From NCBI GenBank assembly GCA_900544675.1, contig UQVZ01000062.1, positions 1 to 14,004 on the forward strand: a DNA stretch of 14,004 nt. Reading direction: 5' to 3'. The stretch is from an uncultured Bacteroides sp. (lineage in GTDB: Bacteria; Bacteroidota; Bacteroidia; Bacteroidales; Bacteroidaceae). A model generated the notes under the pieces. The model was not told the origin of the DNA and did not search any database. It worked only from the letters and a program-made list of their open reading frames with translations. Of this stretch, positions 1-7,613 are shown piece after piece. Position 1 is the stretch's first letter. Each line of letters starts with the position of its first letter. A program made the position numbers and the translations under genes.

Positions 1-52
1 CTTCGTCACGCCGATGGTACTGCGTAACAGTGGGAGAGTAGGTAGCCGCCGT
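1..52 (+). rRNA. rrf: 5S ribosomal RNA, 3' end only
   Basis: The first ~52 bases match the conserved 3' half of bacterial 5S rRNA: GCCGATGGTACTGC followed by GTGGGAGAGTAGG and a GCCGCC end that would close helix I with the missing 5' end. The 5' half lies outside the window. The exact 3' end is uncertain by a few bases. A strong terminator follows directly, as expected for the last gene of an rRNA operon; the 16S and 23S genes should lie to the left. Confidence 0.9.
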
Positions 53-61
53 TTTGAGAGG

Positions 62-101
62 AGTCCCCGTCGGTCGACAAAGACTGGCGGGGACTTTTTT
101 T
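62..101 (+). terminator. Intrinsic terminator of the rRNA operon
   Basis: Bases 62-75 pair with 82-95. The outer eight pairs (AGTCCCCG with CGGGGACT) are perfect, and the inner part continues with two wobble pairs around a six-base loop. A run of seven T (95-101) follows. This is a textbook rho-independent terminator placed about 10 bases after the 5S rRNA. Confidence 0.9.
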
Positions 102-305
102 GTAGATATGCGAATAGTTTTCGCTTCATGATTTATTTGGATCAACGTAAAAATCTGAGGGATTCTCAAATTTATTTTGAATGTGCTCGTCTCGTCCGGC
201 GGTGAAACATAGTATGATGGCACTTTTATTCCTTCTTTTTGATTACTATTAAGTGTGTTGTTTGTCTTTGATTAAATTCTTGAATAAATCAAAATGTTTT
301 TTTGA

Positions 306-363
306 AGAAGTGCATAAATTATAACGATGTGGGTTATCCGTCTTTTATAATTCATGCACTTCT
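306..363 (-). terminator. Long AT-rich hairpin in the 5S/GH92-1 convergent gap
   Basis: Bases 306-324 pair with 345-363 in 18 of 19 positions (one A/C mismatch at 316/353), with a 20-base loop. It lies 10 bases past the stop of the minus-strand GH92-1 gene, so it probably marks the 3' end of that transcript. It is not a canonical terminator: read on the minus strand it is followed by an A run rather than a U run. The rest of the gap (102-305) holds no gene I can support; it contains only a weak 7-bp stem (67-73 of the 201-300 block with 87-93, that is 267-273 with 287-293) followed by a T run at 297-303. Confidence 0.45.
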
Positions 364-373
364 GTTGCTTGAT

Positions 374-2629
374 TTATTTTGCCTGTACGGCAGATTTTAC
401 TTTAAAAGTCAGTGTACCGGCTTTTACTAAATCGTTGTGGTTGATGCGATAGCCGCATTTCTTGTCGCCTAAGCGGATATTATCGATATATCCCCAACCT
501 GGTTCTCCGGATTCGTTTATACGTTCGATAACCAGTTTGTCGTGTCCGTAATATTTCGGGTCGAGCTTGATGGTAATCTTATCGAAGGTAGGGGTGGTCA
601 GTGTGTATTCGGGCACTCCCGGACAGTCGGGATAGAAGCCCATCATACTGAATATGGCCCATGCCGACATGGTTCCGGTATCTTCATTGCCGGGAAGTCC
701 GTCGGGTTTCGTGGTGAAGTATTTGGCAAGCAGGTCTCTGATGAGGAGTTGCGTGCGGTGTTCTTCACCTTTGAAATAACTGAACAGATAAGGATATGCG
801 ATATCCGGCTCGTTGGCAGGGTCATACAGTCCTTTATCGAATACCATTTGCAGCTTGTCGATGAATTTCTTTTTCCCTCCCATCAGTTTGGCTAGTCCCA
901 TCACATCGTGGGGCACATAGAAGGTATAGTTCCAGGCACAACCTTCGTGGAAGCCGGGATTGGGCTCGAAATTCGCTCCTTGTTTCGGATCGAACGGAGA
1001 ATAGAAAGTACCGTCGGGCAAGATAGGACGGAAAGTGCCGAATTCCTTGCAATAGTAATGTTTGTATCCCATTGACCGGTCGTAGAACAATTTGGCATCG
1101 TCTTTTTTCCCCAGTGCTTTGGCAAGGGTGGAAAGCGAATAATCGGCGATGTAATATTCCAGGGCATGAGATACTGAATTGTCGAATTGTTCGCGCAAAG
1201 GAACATATCCCAGTTTCATATAATCATCGTTGTCCGGGCGAAGCAGGTTTTCACTGCCCGGTGTCGTTGCTCCTTTCCGCATGGCTTCGTAGGCAAGTTC
1301 GATATCGAAATCATGGAAGCCTTTCATCCAGGTGTCTACCAGGACGGGGATGGCAGGGTCGCCTTCCATAGTCAGAGTCTCACGTCCATACAGTTCCCAT
1401 TTGGGTAACCATCCGTGTTCTTTGTACATATCCAGCATGGTCTGTATCATATCCATCTGACGCTCGGGATAAACCAGTGTCATCAGTTGGTGCAGGTTGC
1501 GGTAGGTATCCCACAGGGAGAATACGGTGTATCGGTTTCCTTGGGTGGTCAAGATTTGGTCTCCCTCCATTTCGGGATATTCACCGTTTACGTCTTGCAA
1601 CAGGTTGGGATGAATCAATGCGTGATAAAGTCCGGTATAGAAAACGGTCTTTTGTTCGTCGGTACCGCCTTCTACCATGATACGTCCCAGGTCATCGTTC
1701 CAGCGTTGACGGGCTTCGGCACGGATGGCATCAAAATGTTGTCCGTGTTGTTCTTTTTCCAGATTCTCCCGTGCGTTTTCGATGCTGACGAAAGATACGC
1801 CCATGGCTACCTCTATCTGTTCGCCTTCTTCTGTATCGAAGGTAAACCACGCTCCGATGTCGTCACCGGCGATGTCCTTGTTATATTTGGTATAGAGTTT
1901 GTATTTGCCTTGGTCGGGATCCCATTCAGCTTCTACGCCTTGCATCGGGCGTTGTTTTTTCCAGTAGCCTGTAGCTTTAGGCGAGTGGCTGAGACGCATG
2001 ACGAAGTAAATGGGGAAGACAGCTTGCGGATTGTAGCAGAAAGTGCCCAGCACTTTCATGCCTTCTACTTCACGGTCGCTGACCCGTCGCATGTAAGCTC
2101 CCGACTCATTGGTCAGCCCTTCTCCCAGATTCAGCAGGATATGGCTTTCTCCTTTCGGGAAAGTAAAGCGGGTAAGTCCGGTGCGCGGTGTAGCAGTTGC
2201 TTCCGCCAATACATTGTATTTGGTCAATGATATGGTGTAATAGCCGGGAGTCGCATTTTCCTTTTCGTATTTGCTTCCATAGTTATGGTAGTCTACATCC
2301 AGTTTGCCCGTTGTAGGCATCAGCAGGAGTGAACCTAATTCCGGGCATCCCACGCCGCTGAGGTTGACGTGTGCGAAACCGGTAAAGAAGCTGTTGGTAT
2401 ATTCGTACGGAGTAGACCACCATCGTGCGTCTTTGTCGTAGGTGTTGTCTGCCGAACCCATTACGTTGAAAGGGACAACCGACATCATGCCGTTGGGGCA
2501 GATGGCACCGGGGTTGCAGGTACCGAAGTTCGTCGTACCGATAAACGGGTTTACATAGTCGGCAGGCTCTTGTGCCGCCAGCGGACTAAGAAGGAACAAG
2601 CTTGCCAGGCAAGTAAGTAGATGTTTCAT
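374..2629 (-). CDS. GH92 exo-alpha-mannosidase (GH92-1), secreted
   Basis: Predicted Ca-dependent, inverting exo-alpha-mannosidase of family GH92, 751 aa, a usual length. The N-terminus MKHLLTCLASLFLLSPLAAQ is a signal peptide, probably cleaved near residue 19-20, giving a periplasmic or exported enzyme. Family motifs in order are YVNPFIGT (25-32), SLWDTYRNLHQL (371-382), FHEGCAWNYTF (560-570) with candidate general acid Glu562, NEPD (606-609), and GNEDTGTMSAW (647-657) with candidate general base Asp650. It differs from the other three GH92 proteins here: the NEP motif continues DIAYPYLF instead of SHH, and an early stretch (35-53) is rich in Cys, Pro and Met. The Trp and His-Glu residues of the BT3990-type +1 subsite are absent, so linkage preference is open (alpha-1,3, alpha-1,2 or other). 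It is the last gene of the minus-strand series, 97 bp after GH130 and separated from it by a hairpin. Family assignment is firm; substrate is inference. Confidence 0.93.
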   Translation of the reverse strand: MKHLLTCLASLFLLSPLAAQEPADYVNPFIGTTNFGTCNPGAICPNGMMSVVPFNVMGSADNTYDKDARWWSTPYEYTNSFFTGFAHVNLSGVGCPELGSLLLMPTTGKLDVDYHNYGSKYEKENATPGYYTISLTKYNVLAEATATPRTGLTRFTFPKGESHILLNLGEGLTNESGAYMRRVSDREVEGMKVLGTFCYNPQAVFPIYFVMRLSHSPKATGYWKKQRPMQGVEAEWDPDQGKYKLYTKYNKDIAGDDIGAWFTFDTEEGEQIEVAMGVSFVSIENARENLEKEQHGQHFDAIRAEARQRWNDDLGRIMVEGGTDEQKTVFYTGLYHALIHPNLLQDVNGEYPEMEGDQILTTQGNRYTVFSLWDTYRNLHQLMTLVYPERQMDMIQTMLDMYKEHGWLPKWELYGRETLTMEGDPAIPVLVDTWMKGFHDFDIELAYEAMRKGATTPGSENLLRPDNDDYMKLGYVPLREQFDNSVSHALEYYIADYSLSTLAKALGKKDDAKLFYDRSMGYKHYYCKEFGTFRPILPDGTFYSPFDPKQGANFEPNPGFHEGCAWNYTFYVPHDVMGLAKLMGGKKKFIDKLQMVFDKGLYDPANEPDIAYPYLFSYFKGEEHRTQLLIRDLLAKYFTTKPDGLPGNEDTGTMSAWAIFSMMGFYPDCPGVPEYTLTTPTFDKITIKLDPKYYGHDKLVIERINESGEPGWGYIDNIRLGDKKCGYRINHNDLVKAGTLTFKVKSAVQAK

Positions 2630-2657
2630 ATTTTTCAGGTTTAAGGGTTGTATGAAA

Positions 2658-2719
2658 TTGCCACAGAGGGCTGCACAAATATCAGGAGGATTCCCTTATT
2701 ATGTGTTCCTCTGTGGCAA
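2658..2719 (-). repeat. 12-bp perfect inverted repeat between GH130 and GH92-1
   Basis: TTGCCACAGAGG (2658-2669) pairs perfectly with CCTCTGTGGCAA (2708-2719) around a 38-base loop. It occupies most of the 97-bp gap, starting 7 bases after the GH130 stop. No U run follows on either strand, so it is not a standard intrinsic terminator. It could be an mRNA-stabilising or processing hairpin, a weak terminator, or a copy of a dispersed CACAGAG-type intergenic repeat. The pairing is seen directly; the role is inference. Confidence 0.6.
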
Positions 2720-2726
2720 ATGGAAT

Positions 2727-3698
2727 TTATACGATTGAGTTAGACTTTACGAAATCGATGATTTCATCGATGTATCCGAAAGCCATTCCTACTACGGTAT
2801 CGGCTGCACCGTAATATACAGCGACCCGTTTGCCGTCTTGCAGTGCCGCGCAGGGGAAGACCACATTGGGTACGTCGCCCTGTAATTCGTAAGGAGCGGC
2901 AGGAGCCAACAAATAAGGTTGGGTGCGGTATAATACTTTTTCAGGATTCTCCTTGTCGAGGATAGCCGCCCCCATTGAGTAACGGAATCCGTTGCAGGTC
3001 GTGATTACACCGTGATAGAACAGCAACCAGCCCGCTTCGGTGAGGAAAGGCACAGACCCCGCACCGATTTTCGTGCATTGCCAGGCACTGTCTTCGAACG
3101 GTGTGACTTTCATTACACTACGATGTTCGCCCCAGTATTTCATGTCCGGACTGTAGCTGATGTAGATATCTCCGAAAGGTGTATGTCCATTGTCGCTTGG
3201 ACGGCTCAGCATCGCATATTTGCCGTTTATCTTTTGGGGGAACAACACTCCGTTGCGGTTGAACGGCAGGAAGGCGTTCTCGCATTGATAAAACTCCTTG
3301 AAGTCGAATGTATAGCCGATGCCGATAGTCGGTCCGTGGTATCCGTTGCACCATGTAATCCAATAACGGTCTTCTATCCAGGTTACGCGAGGGTCATATT
3401 TGTAATCCGATTCTATCATATCCGTATTGCCAGCCTTGAATTGGATAGGCTCGTGCTGGATGTCCCAATGAATGCCGTCCTTGCTGAATCCTGCAAAGAT
3501 ATTCATCTGTACGGCTTTGTTGTCGCAGCGGAATACTCCGGCAAATCCATCGCCGAAAGGTACGACAGCACTATTGAAGATGCTGTTGGAAGTAGGTATA
3601 TCGTAGCGTCCGATTATCGGGTTTTGCGAATACCGCCACATCACATCTGTACATCCTGCCGGGCGTTCTTCCCACGGCATTTGAAATTTCTCTACCAT
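2727..3698 (-). CDS. GH130 mannoside phosphorylase, probably beta-1,4-mannosyl-GlcNAc phosphorylase
   Basis: Cytoplasmic GH130 enzyme of 323 aa with no signal peptide. It closely resembles the GH130_2 group (UhgbMP and B. thetaiotaomicron BT1033, from memory), which phosphorolyse Man-beta-1,4-GlcNAc to alpha-mannose-1-phosphate and GlcNAc. Visible landmarks: ERPAGCTDVMWRYS (11-24), SNSIFNSAVVPF (38-49), YDPR with candidate proton donor Asp102, NRNGVLFP (147-154), LSRPSDNGHTPFGD (164-177), WQCTKIGAG (206-214), YHG (228-230), and GDVPNVVFPCA (274-284). Arg148, Arg166, Lys210 and His229 sit where, as I recall, phosphate-binding residues lie in phosphorylases, each two residues below the UhgbMP number. 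This argues against the GH130 beta-1,2-mannosidases that have lost those residues. The neighbouring MFS gene ends 50 bp upstream; a phosphorylase needs intracellular substrate, so the pairing makes sense. Mannosylglucose or mannan-oligosaccharide phosphorylase activity is a less likely alternative. Confidence 0.92.
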   Translation of the reverse strand: MVEKFQMPWEERPAGCTDVMWRYSQNPIIGRYDIPTSNSIFNSAVVPFGDGFAGVFRCDNKAVQMNIFAGFSKDGIHWDIQHEPIQFKAGNTDMIESDYKYDPRVTWIEDRYWITWCNGYHGPTIGIGYTFDFKEFYQCENAFLPFNRNGVLFPQKINGKYAMLSRPSDNGHTPFGDIYISYSPDMKYWGEHRSVMKVTPFEDSAWQCTKIGAGSVPFLTEAGWLLFYHGVITTCNGFRYSMGAAILDKENPEKVLYRTQPYLLAPAAPYELQGDVPNVVFPCAALQDGKRVAVYYGAADTVVGMAFGYIDEIIDFVKSNSIV

Positions 3699-3748
3699 CT
3701 TTCTGTCAGTTAATAGTTAATAATTTAAAAGTTAATCGTGTTGTGTTA

Positions 3749-5119
3749 TTATTCTCTTTCTCCTTTCAGCAGCGAACCGTCCGGCGCATATTTGAAAGGT
3801 ACGAAGTAGGTAATCAAGAATGCGGGGATGGTAGCTATCAGCACAAAGATGAAGAAGGGTTCATAACCTCCGGGTTTATTGAACCATTCTCCTAATGTCT
3901 CGCAAACCCATCCGCTCAGCATGCCCGGAAGCATCACACCCAGATTCATGATGCCCGATGCAAAAGCATAATGTGCCATTTGGTGTTTGCCGGGTGCCAC
4001 TTGCTGCATCATAAAGAGGGTCAGTCCGACAAAACCGAATCCGTAGCCGAAATATTCGAATACGATACCGCAGCAAATCAGGATGCCGCTTTCCGGTTGG
4101 AATGTCGCCAAGAGCGCATAAACCACAAACGGCAGGTTGAAAATGCAGCACAAGGTGAACAGGGTCTTCTTCAGTCCGCGTGAGGAGATGTAATACCCTG
4201 CCAGTAACGAGCCGAGCACGAAAGCTGCAGCCCCGTACGCGCCATAGTAAAGTCCGATTTCCTTTTCACTCAATCCCAAACCTCCCATGGCACGGTCGGC
4301 TTTCAGGAAGAGAGGGACAATTTTCATCACGAATCCTTCGGCGAAGCGATACAGGATGATGAAGAACAGGTAATATACGATATGGCTTTTGCGGAAAAAG
4401 TCGGCAAGTACCGTTATCAGTTCTTTCATAACATCCTTTGCAGTCCGTTTTTCAGACGTGTTCCGTTGCTGTCCTTTGGGCAGCATGAAGATGTGATAAG
4501 TGCCCAGCAAAACCATTACGGCGCACAAGATAGCCATAATCAGCATCCATGCTTTTCGGTTGGCTGTCAGCAGAACCGATTGGTCGGTCGTTCCGATGCC
4601 TCCATAATATTCGATGGCATATCCGGCAAGGTACACCAGTCCGCCTGTTGCTACAATCTTGGCAATGTTATAGAAGGCCCCTTGCCAGCCGATGTATTTG
4701 GCTTGTTCCGAAGGAGTCAGTTCACTCATATATACACCGTCACACGCGATGTCGTGTGTGGCGCCGCTGAAGGCAATGATTGCCAGCAGGGCAATAGCAA
4801 TGCTGAAAAAGTGAGGTAAGTTCAGCGAGAATGCCACCAGTCCGAAGGTCACACCTGTTATCAGCTGGGTGGCGACCACAAAAAATTTCTTCGTCTTGAA
4901 CAGTTCAAGAAACGGACTCCATAACGGCTTCAGTGTCCATGGCAAAAGGATGAGTGAGGTCCAGAAGGTAATCAGCTTGTCTTCTACACCCAGCCCTTTG
5001 AACATAAGCACTGTCACCATGTTGAGAACCACAAAAGGAAGTCCCATCGCAAAGTATGCGGTGGGCACCCATGTGATAGGACTTCTTTTATGTGTTTTAT
5101 TCCTAATTTCTTCTTCCAT
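3749..5119 (-). CDS. MFS transporter, AmpG/PAT-like, probable mannosyl-GlcNAc importer
   Basis: Inner-membrane major facilitator of 456 aa. By eye there are twelve hydrophobic segments, near residues 16-40, 48-67, 78-97, 103-120, 146-168, 188-209, 246-271, 288-312, 318-340, 344-372, 382-405 and 421-442, with a basic cytoplasmic loop at about 213-242 between the two halves. SGATHDIACDGVYMSEL (118-134) resembles the acidic segment of AmpG-type permeases. The start lies 8 bp after the stop of GH92-2, suggesting translational coupling, and GH130 follows 50 bp downstream. A GH92, GH130 and MFS combination is also, from memory, the arrangement of BT1032-BT1034 in B. thetaiotaomicron. The likely cargo is a small disaccharide such as Man-beta-1,4-GlcNAc, delivered to the GH130 enzyme; this is inferred from context, not from the protein sequence. 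No SusC-type outer-membrane partner is present in the window. Confidence 0.85.
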   Translation of the reverse strand: MEEEIRNKTHKRSPITWVPTAYFAMGLPFVVLNMVTVLMFKGLGVEDKLITFWTSLILLPWTLKPLWSPFLELFKTKKFFVVATQLITGVTFGLVAFSLNLPHFFSIAIALLAIIAFSGATHDIACDGVYMSELTPSEQAKYIGWQGAFYNIAKIVATGGLVYLAGYAIEYYGGIGTTDQSVLLTANRKAWMLIMAILCAVMVLLGTYHIFMLPKGQQRNTSEKRTAKDVMKELITVLADFFRKSHIVYYLFFIILYRFAEGFVMKIVPLFLKADRAMGGLGLSEKEIGLYYGAYGAAAFVLGSLLAGYYISSRGLKKTLFTLCCIFNLPFVVYALLATFQPESGILICCGIVFEYFGYGFGFVGLTLFMMQQVAPGKHQMAHYAFASGIMNLGVMLPGMLSGWVCETLGEWFNKPGGYEPFFIFVLIATIPAFLITYFVPFKYAPDGSLLKGERE

Positions 5120-5127
5120 GGCTATCC

Positions 5128-7407
5128 TTATTTCTTCAGTTCATTGCTGAACGAGTAGGGAGCGTCTTCGGGAGCAGTTCCCCGGTTCTTGTTCGGCGTG
5201 CTTCCCATGGTAATGTCAATGTTTTCACCGTTTTGCAAGGTAGAGTGCGTAACGTAGTTTTTGGTATAGTCTTGTCCGTTTACTTTCATGGCTTCGATGT
5301 AGAAGTTTTCCTTGCTGTTTTCAGGTGCGTTGATGGTCAGGGTCTTGCCGTTTTCAAAATGCAGGGTTGCTTTCTTAAACAGCGGAGCGCCCATTACATA
5401 TTGGTCGGTACCCGGGCATACAGGGTAGAAGCCCAGTGCCGTGAATACATACCATGCGGATGTCTGTCCGTTATCTTCATCGCCGCAATAGCCGTCGGGA
5501 GTCGGTGTGTACATACGGTCCATCACCTGACGCAACCAATATTGGGCTTTCCAGGGCTGTTGGGCATAGTTGTACAGGTAAATCATGTGTTGCACCGGTT
5601 GGTTGCCGTGTGCGTAGTTACCCATGTTCATCACCGTCATTTCACGGATTTCATGGATGGGGAAACCATAATAGCTGTCATCGTAAATCGGTGGAACGGA
5701 GAATACCGAGTCCATCATGGTGACAAACATGTCGTTGCCTCCCATCAGGTCAATCAGCCCTTGCGGGTCATGGAATACAGACCACGAGTAATGCCAGCTG
5801 TTGCCTTCGGTGAAGGCGTCACCCCATTTCAACGGAGAGAAAGGAGACTGGAAAGTACCGTCTTCGTTCTTTCCACGCATCAGCTTGCTTTCGGGGTCGA
5901 ACAGGTTCTTGTAGTTCATGGCACGTTCGGCAAAAAGCTTGATTTCTTTTTTCGGACGGTCCAAGGCTTTGGCAAGCTGGTAGATGCACCAGTCGTCGTA
6001 AGCATATTCCAAGGTACGCGCCGCGTTTTCGTTGATGTTTACGTCGTAAGGCACATAGCCCAGCTTGTTGTAATACTGGTAACCCTGGCGTCCCGTAGAG
6101 GATACTTCGGGATGTACATGTTCTGTTCCGTACAAAATGCCTTGGTAGAGCGTTTCCACATCTTCTACTTTCACGCCTTTCAGGTAAGCGTCAACCAATA
6201 CGGATGCCGAGTTGTTTCCTACCATGCAGCCACGGTGACCGGGACTTGCCCATTCGGGGAAGAAACCGCTTTCTTTATACGTGTTGATAAGTCCTTCCTG
6301 GATTTCCTTGTTGGTCGAAGGATACATCAGGTTCAGCAAGGGGAAAAGGCAACGGAACGTATCCCAAAAACCGGTGTCGGTGTACATGTAGCCCGGCAAT
6401 ACCTCGCCGTTATACGGGCTGTAGTGCACGGTTTCTCCTTGCGGATTGATTTCATAGAACTTGCGCGGGAAAAGCAATGAACGGTAGAGGCACGAATAGA
6501 ATGTGCGGTATTGGTCCAGGTTGCCGCCTTCCACTTCGATGCGTCCCAGTACATTGTTCCATGCTTCCCTGCCCTTTTGCACCAGTGCGTCGAACGGGTC
6601 ATTGCCTAATTCTTTCAGGTTCTGCATGGCCTGTTCGTGGCTGATGAAAGAAGAAGCGATGCGGGCATGTACGATTTCACCTTTGTGGGTGCTGAAACCG
6701 ATGATGGCACCGGCATGGTCGGCTTGTTGTTCTGTACCGTTTTCGTGCAAGATGCTGTCGGCTACGGTTGCCTGGTAAGTGAAAGGCTTGTCAAATTCGA
6801 TGACGAAATAGTTTTTGAAATTGGCAGGCACACCGCCGCTATTGCGTGTGGAATATCCGATGATGCGCTTGTTTGCCTTGTCGATTTTTACGTAAGAACC
6901 CTTGTCGAAGGCATCTATGACGATGTACGAATGTTCGTTTTCGGGGAAAGTGAAGCGGAACATGACCGCACGTTCGGTCGGACTCATTTCGGTCACAATG
7001 TCATAGTCTGCCAGATATACCTTATAATAATGTGCTTTCGCGATTTCGCCTTTATGCGAGAACCAACTTGCACGTTTGTCTTCATCGAATACCGGTGCGT
7101 TGACCATCGGCATGATGGAGAATTGTCCGTAGTCGTTTATCCACGGGCTGGGTTGGTGCGTCTGTTTGAAGCCACGTATCTTGGTGGCTGTATAGGTATA
7201 TTGCCATCCGTCTCCCATCTTTCCGGTTTGGGGAGTCCAGAAGTTCATACCCCAAGGACGGGCGATAGCCGGATACGTGTTTCCTGTAGAGAGTTCGAAC
7301 GTGGACTGTGTACCTACCAGCGGGTTTACATAGTCTACATAGTCCTTTGCTTGTCCTACGGTGAACAGGCAGGCAAGCAAAATCAGAAATAAGTTTCGTT
7401 TTTTCAT
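5128..7407 (-). CDS. GH92 exo-alpha-1,2-mannosidase (GH92-2), BT3990-type
   Basis: GH92 enzyme of 759 aa with an N-terminal signal peptide (MKKRNLFLILLACLFTVGQA, cleavage likely near residue 20). LLAC at 10-13 resembles a lipobox, but hydrophobic residues continue after the Cys, so signal peptidase I is preferred. Motifs: YVNPLVGT (26-33), GFWDTFRCLFPLL (346-358), FTEGNSWHYSW (532-542) with candidate acid Glu534, FPIHEIREM (582-590), AHGNQP (599-604) and GDEDNGQTSAW (642-652) with candidate base Asp645. Residues recalled as key in BT3990 (Trp88, Glu533, His584, Glu585, Asp642, Asp644) all fall on identical residues here with a constant +1 offset (Trp89, Glu534, His585, Glu586, Asp643, Asp645). 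That makes alpha-1,2-mannosidase the best prediction. It differs from its neighbours in NQP instead of NEP and in GDED instead of GNED. It is likely co-transcribed with the MFS and GH130 genes. Confidence 0.93.
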   Translation of the reverse strand: MKKRNLFLILLACLFTVGQAKDYVDYVNPLVGTQSTFELSTGNTYPAIARPWGMNFWTPQTGKMGDGWQYTYTATKIRGFKQTHQPSPWINDYGQFSIMPMVNAPVFDEDKRASWFSHKGEIAKAHYYKVYLADYDIVTEMSPTERAVMFRFTFPENEHSYIVIDAFDKGSYVKIDKANKRIIGYSTRNSGGVPANFKNYFVIEFDKPFTYQATVADSILHENGTEQQADHAGAIIGFSTHKGEIVHARIASSFISHEQAMQNLKELGNDPFDALVQKGREAWNNVLGRIEVEGGNLDQYRTFYSCLYRSLLFPRKFYEINPQGETVHYSPYNGEVLPGYMYTDTGFWDTFRCLFPLLNLMYPSTNKEIQEGLINTYKESGFFPEWASPGHRGCMVGNNSASVLVDAYLKGVKVEDVETLYQGILYGTEHVHPEVSSTGRQGYQYYNKLGYVPYDVNINENAARTLEYAYDDWCIYQLAKALDRPKKEIKLFAERAMNYKNLFDPESKLMRGKNEDGTFQSPFSPLKWGDAFTEGNSWHYSWSVFHDPQGLIDLMGGNDMFVTMMDSVFSVPPIYDDSYYGFPIHEIREMTVMNMGNYAHGNQPVQHMIYLYNYAQQPWKAQYWLRQVMDRMYTPTPDGYCGDEDNGQTSAWYVFTALGFYPVCPGTDQYVMGAPLFKKATLHFENGKTLTINAPENSKENFYIEAMKVNGQDYTKNYVTHSTLQNGENIDITMGSTPNKNRGTAPEDAPYSFSNELKK

Positions 7408-7441
7408 GGTAACTGTTATAATGTGCGGATTAGTTAATATG

Positions 7442-7608
7442 CTGATGTACTAATGTGCCAATATGTTAATGTGCCAATTTGCCAATGTGTTAATGTGTTG
7501 ATGTACCAATATGCCAATATGTTGATGTGTAAATTTGCACATTTGCACATTCTCACATTTGCACATTGGTACATTTGCACATTTGCACATTGGTACATTG
7601 GCACATTA
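7442..7608. repeat. Degenerate AATGTGCCAA-type repeat array that inverts midway
   Basis: This fills almost the whole gap between GH92-3 and GH92-2. The left half is made of variants of AATGTGCCAATATG (for example at 7452-7465 and 7469-7479). From about 7534 the pattern switches to the reverse complement, with variants of TTTGCACATT and TTGGTACATT. The outer arms 7451-7489 and 7570-7608 are complementary at 31 of 39 positions, and at 35 of 39 if G.U pairs are allowed in the + strand RNA. The array can therefore fold into a long imperfect hairpin. It starts 5 bases past the GH92-3 stop. The short open frames through it show only the repeat pattern and look non-coding. Confidence 0.8.
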
Positions 7609-7613
7609 AAAAA

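Noticed and set aside
14..205. A 63-codon open frame starting inside the 5S rRNA.
   Set aside because: It overlaps the rRNA and its terminator and has no protein-like features.
2727..3698. GH130 as a beta-1,2-mannosidase (hydrolase) for yeast mannan.
   Set aside because: The Arg/Lys/His residues recalled as phosphate-binding in phosphorylases are present, and the protein resembles GH130_2 enzymes throughout. No signal peptide is present.
5599..5604. The NQP motif of GH92-2 (residues 602-604), first read as the Glu-to-Gln change of a mannose-1-phospho-6-mannose hydrolase such as CcMan5.
   Set aside because: The constant +1 offset to BT3990 places the relevant +1 subsite Glu at Glu586 in FPIHEIREM, where it is retained. 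NQP is a separate motif about 17 residues later.
7442..7608. A CRISPR-like array.
   Set aside because: The units are short, degenerate and contiguous, there are no unique spacers of constant length, and no cas genes lie nearby.
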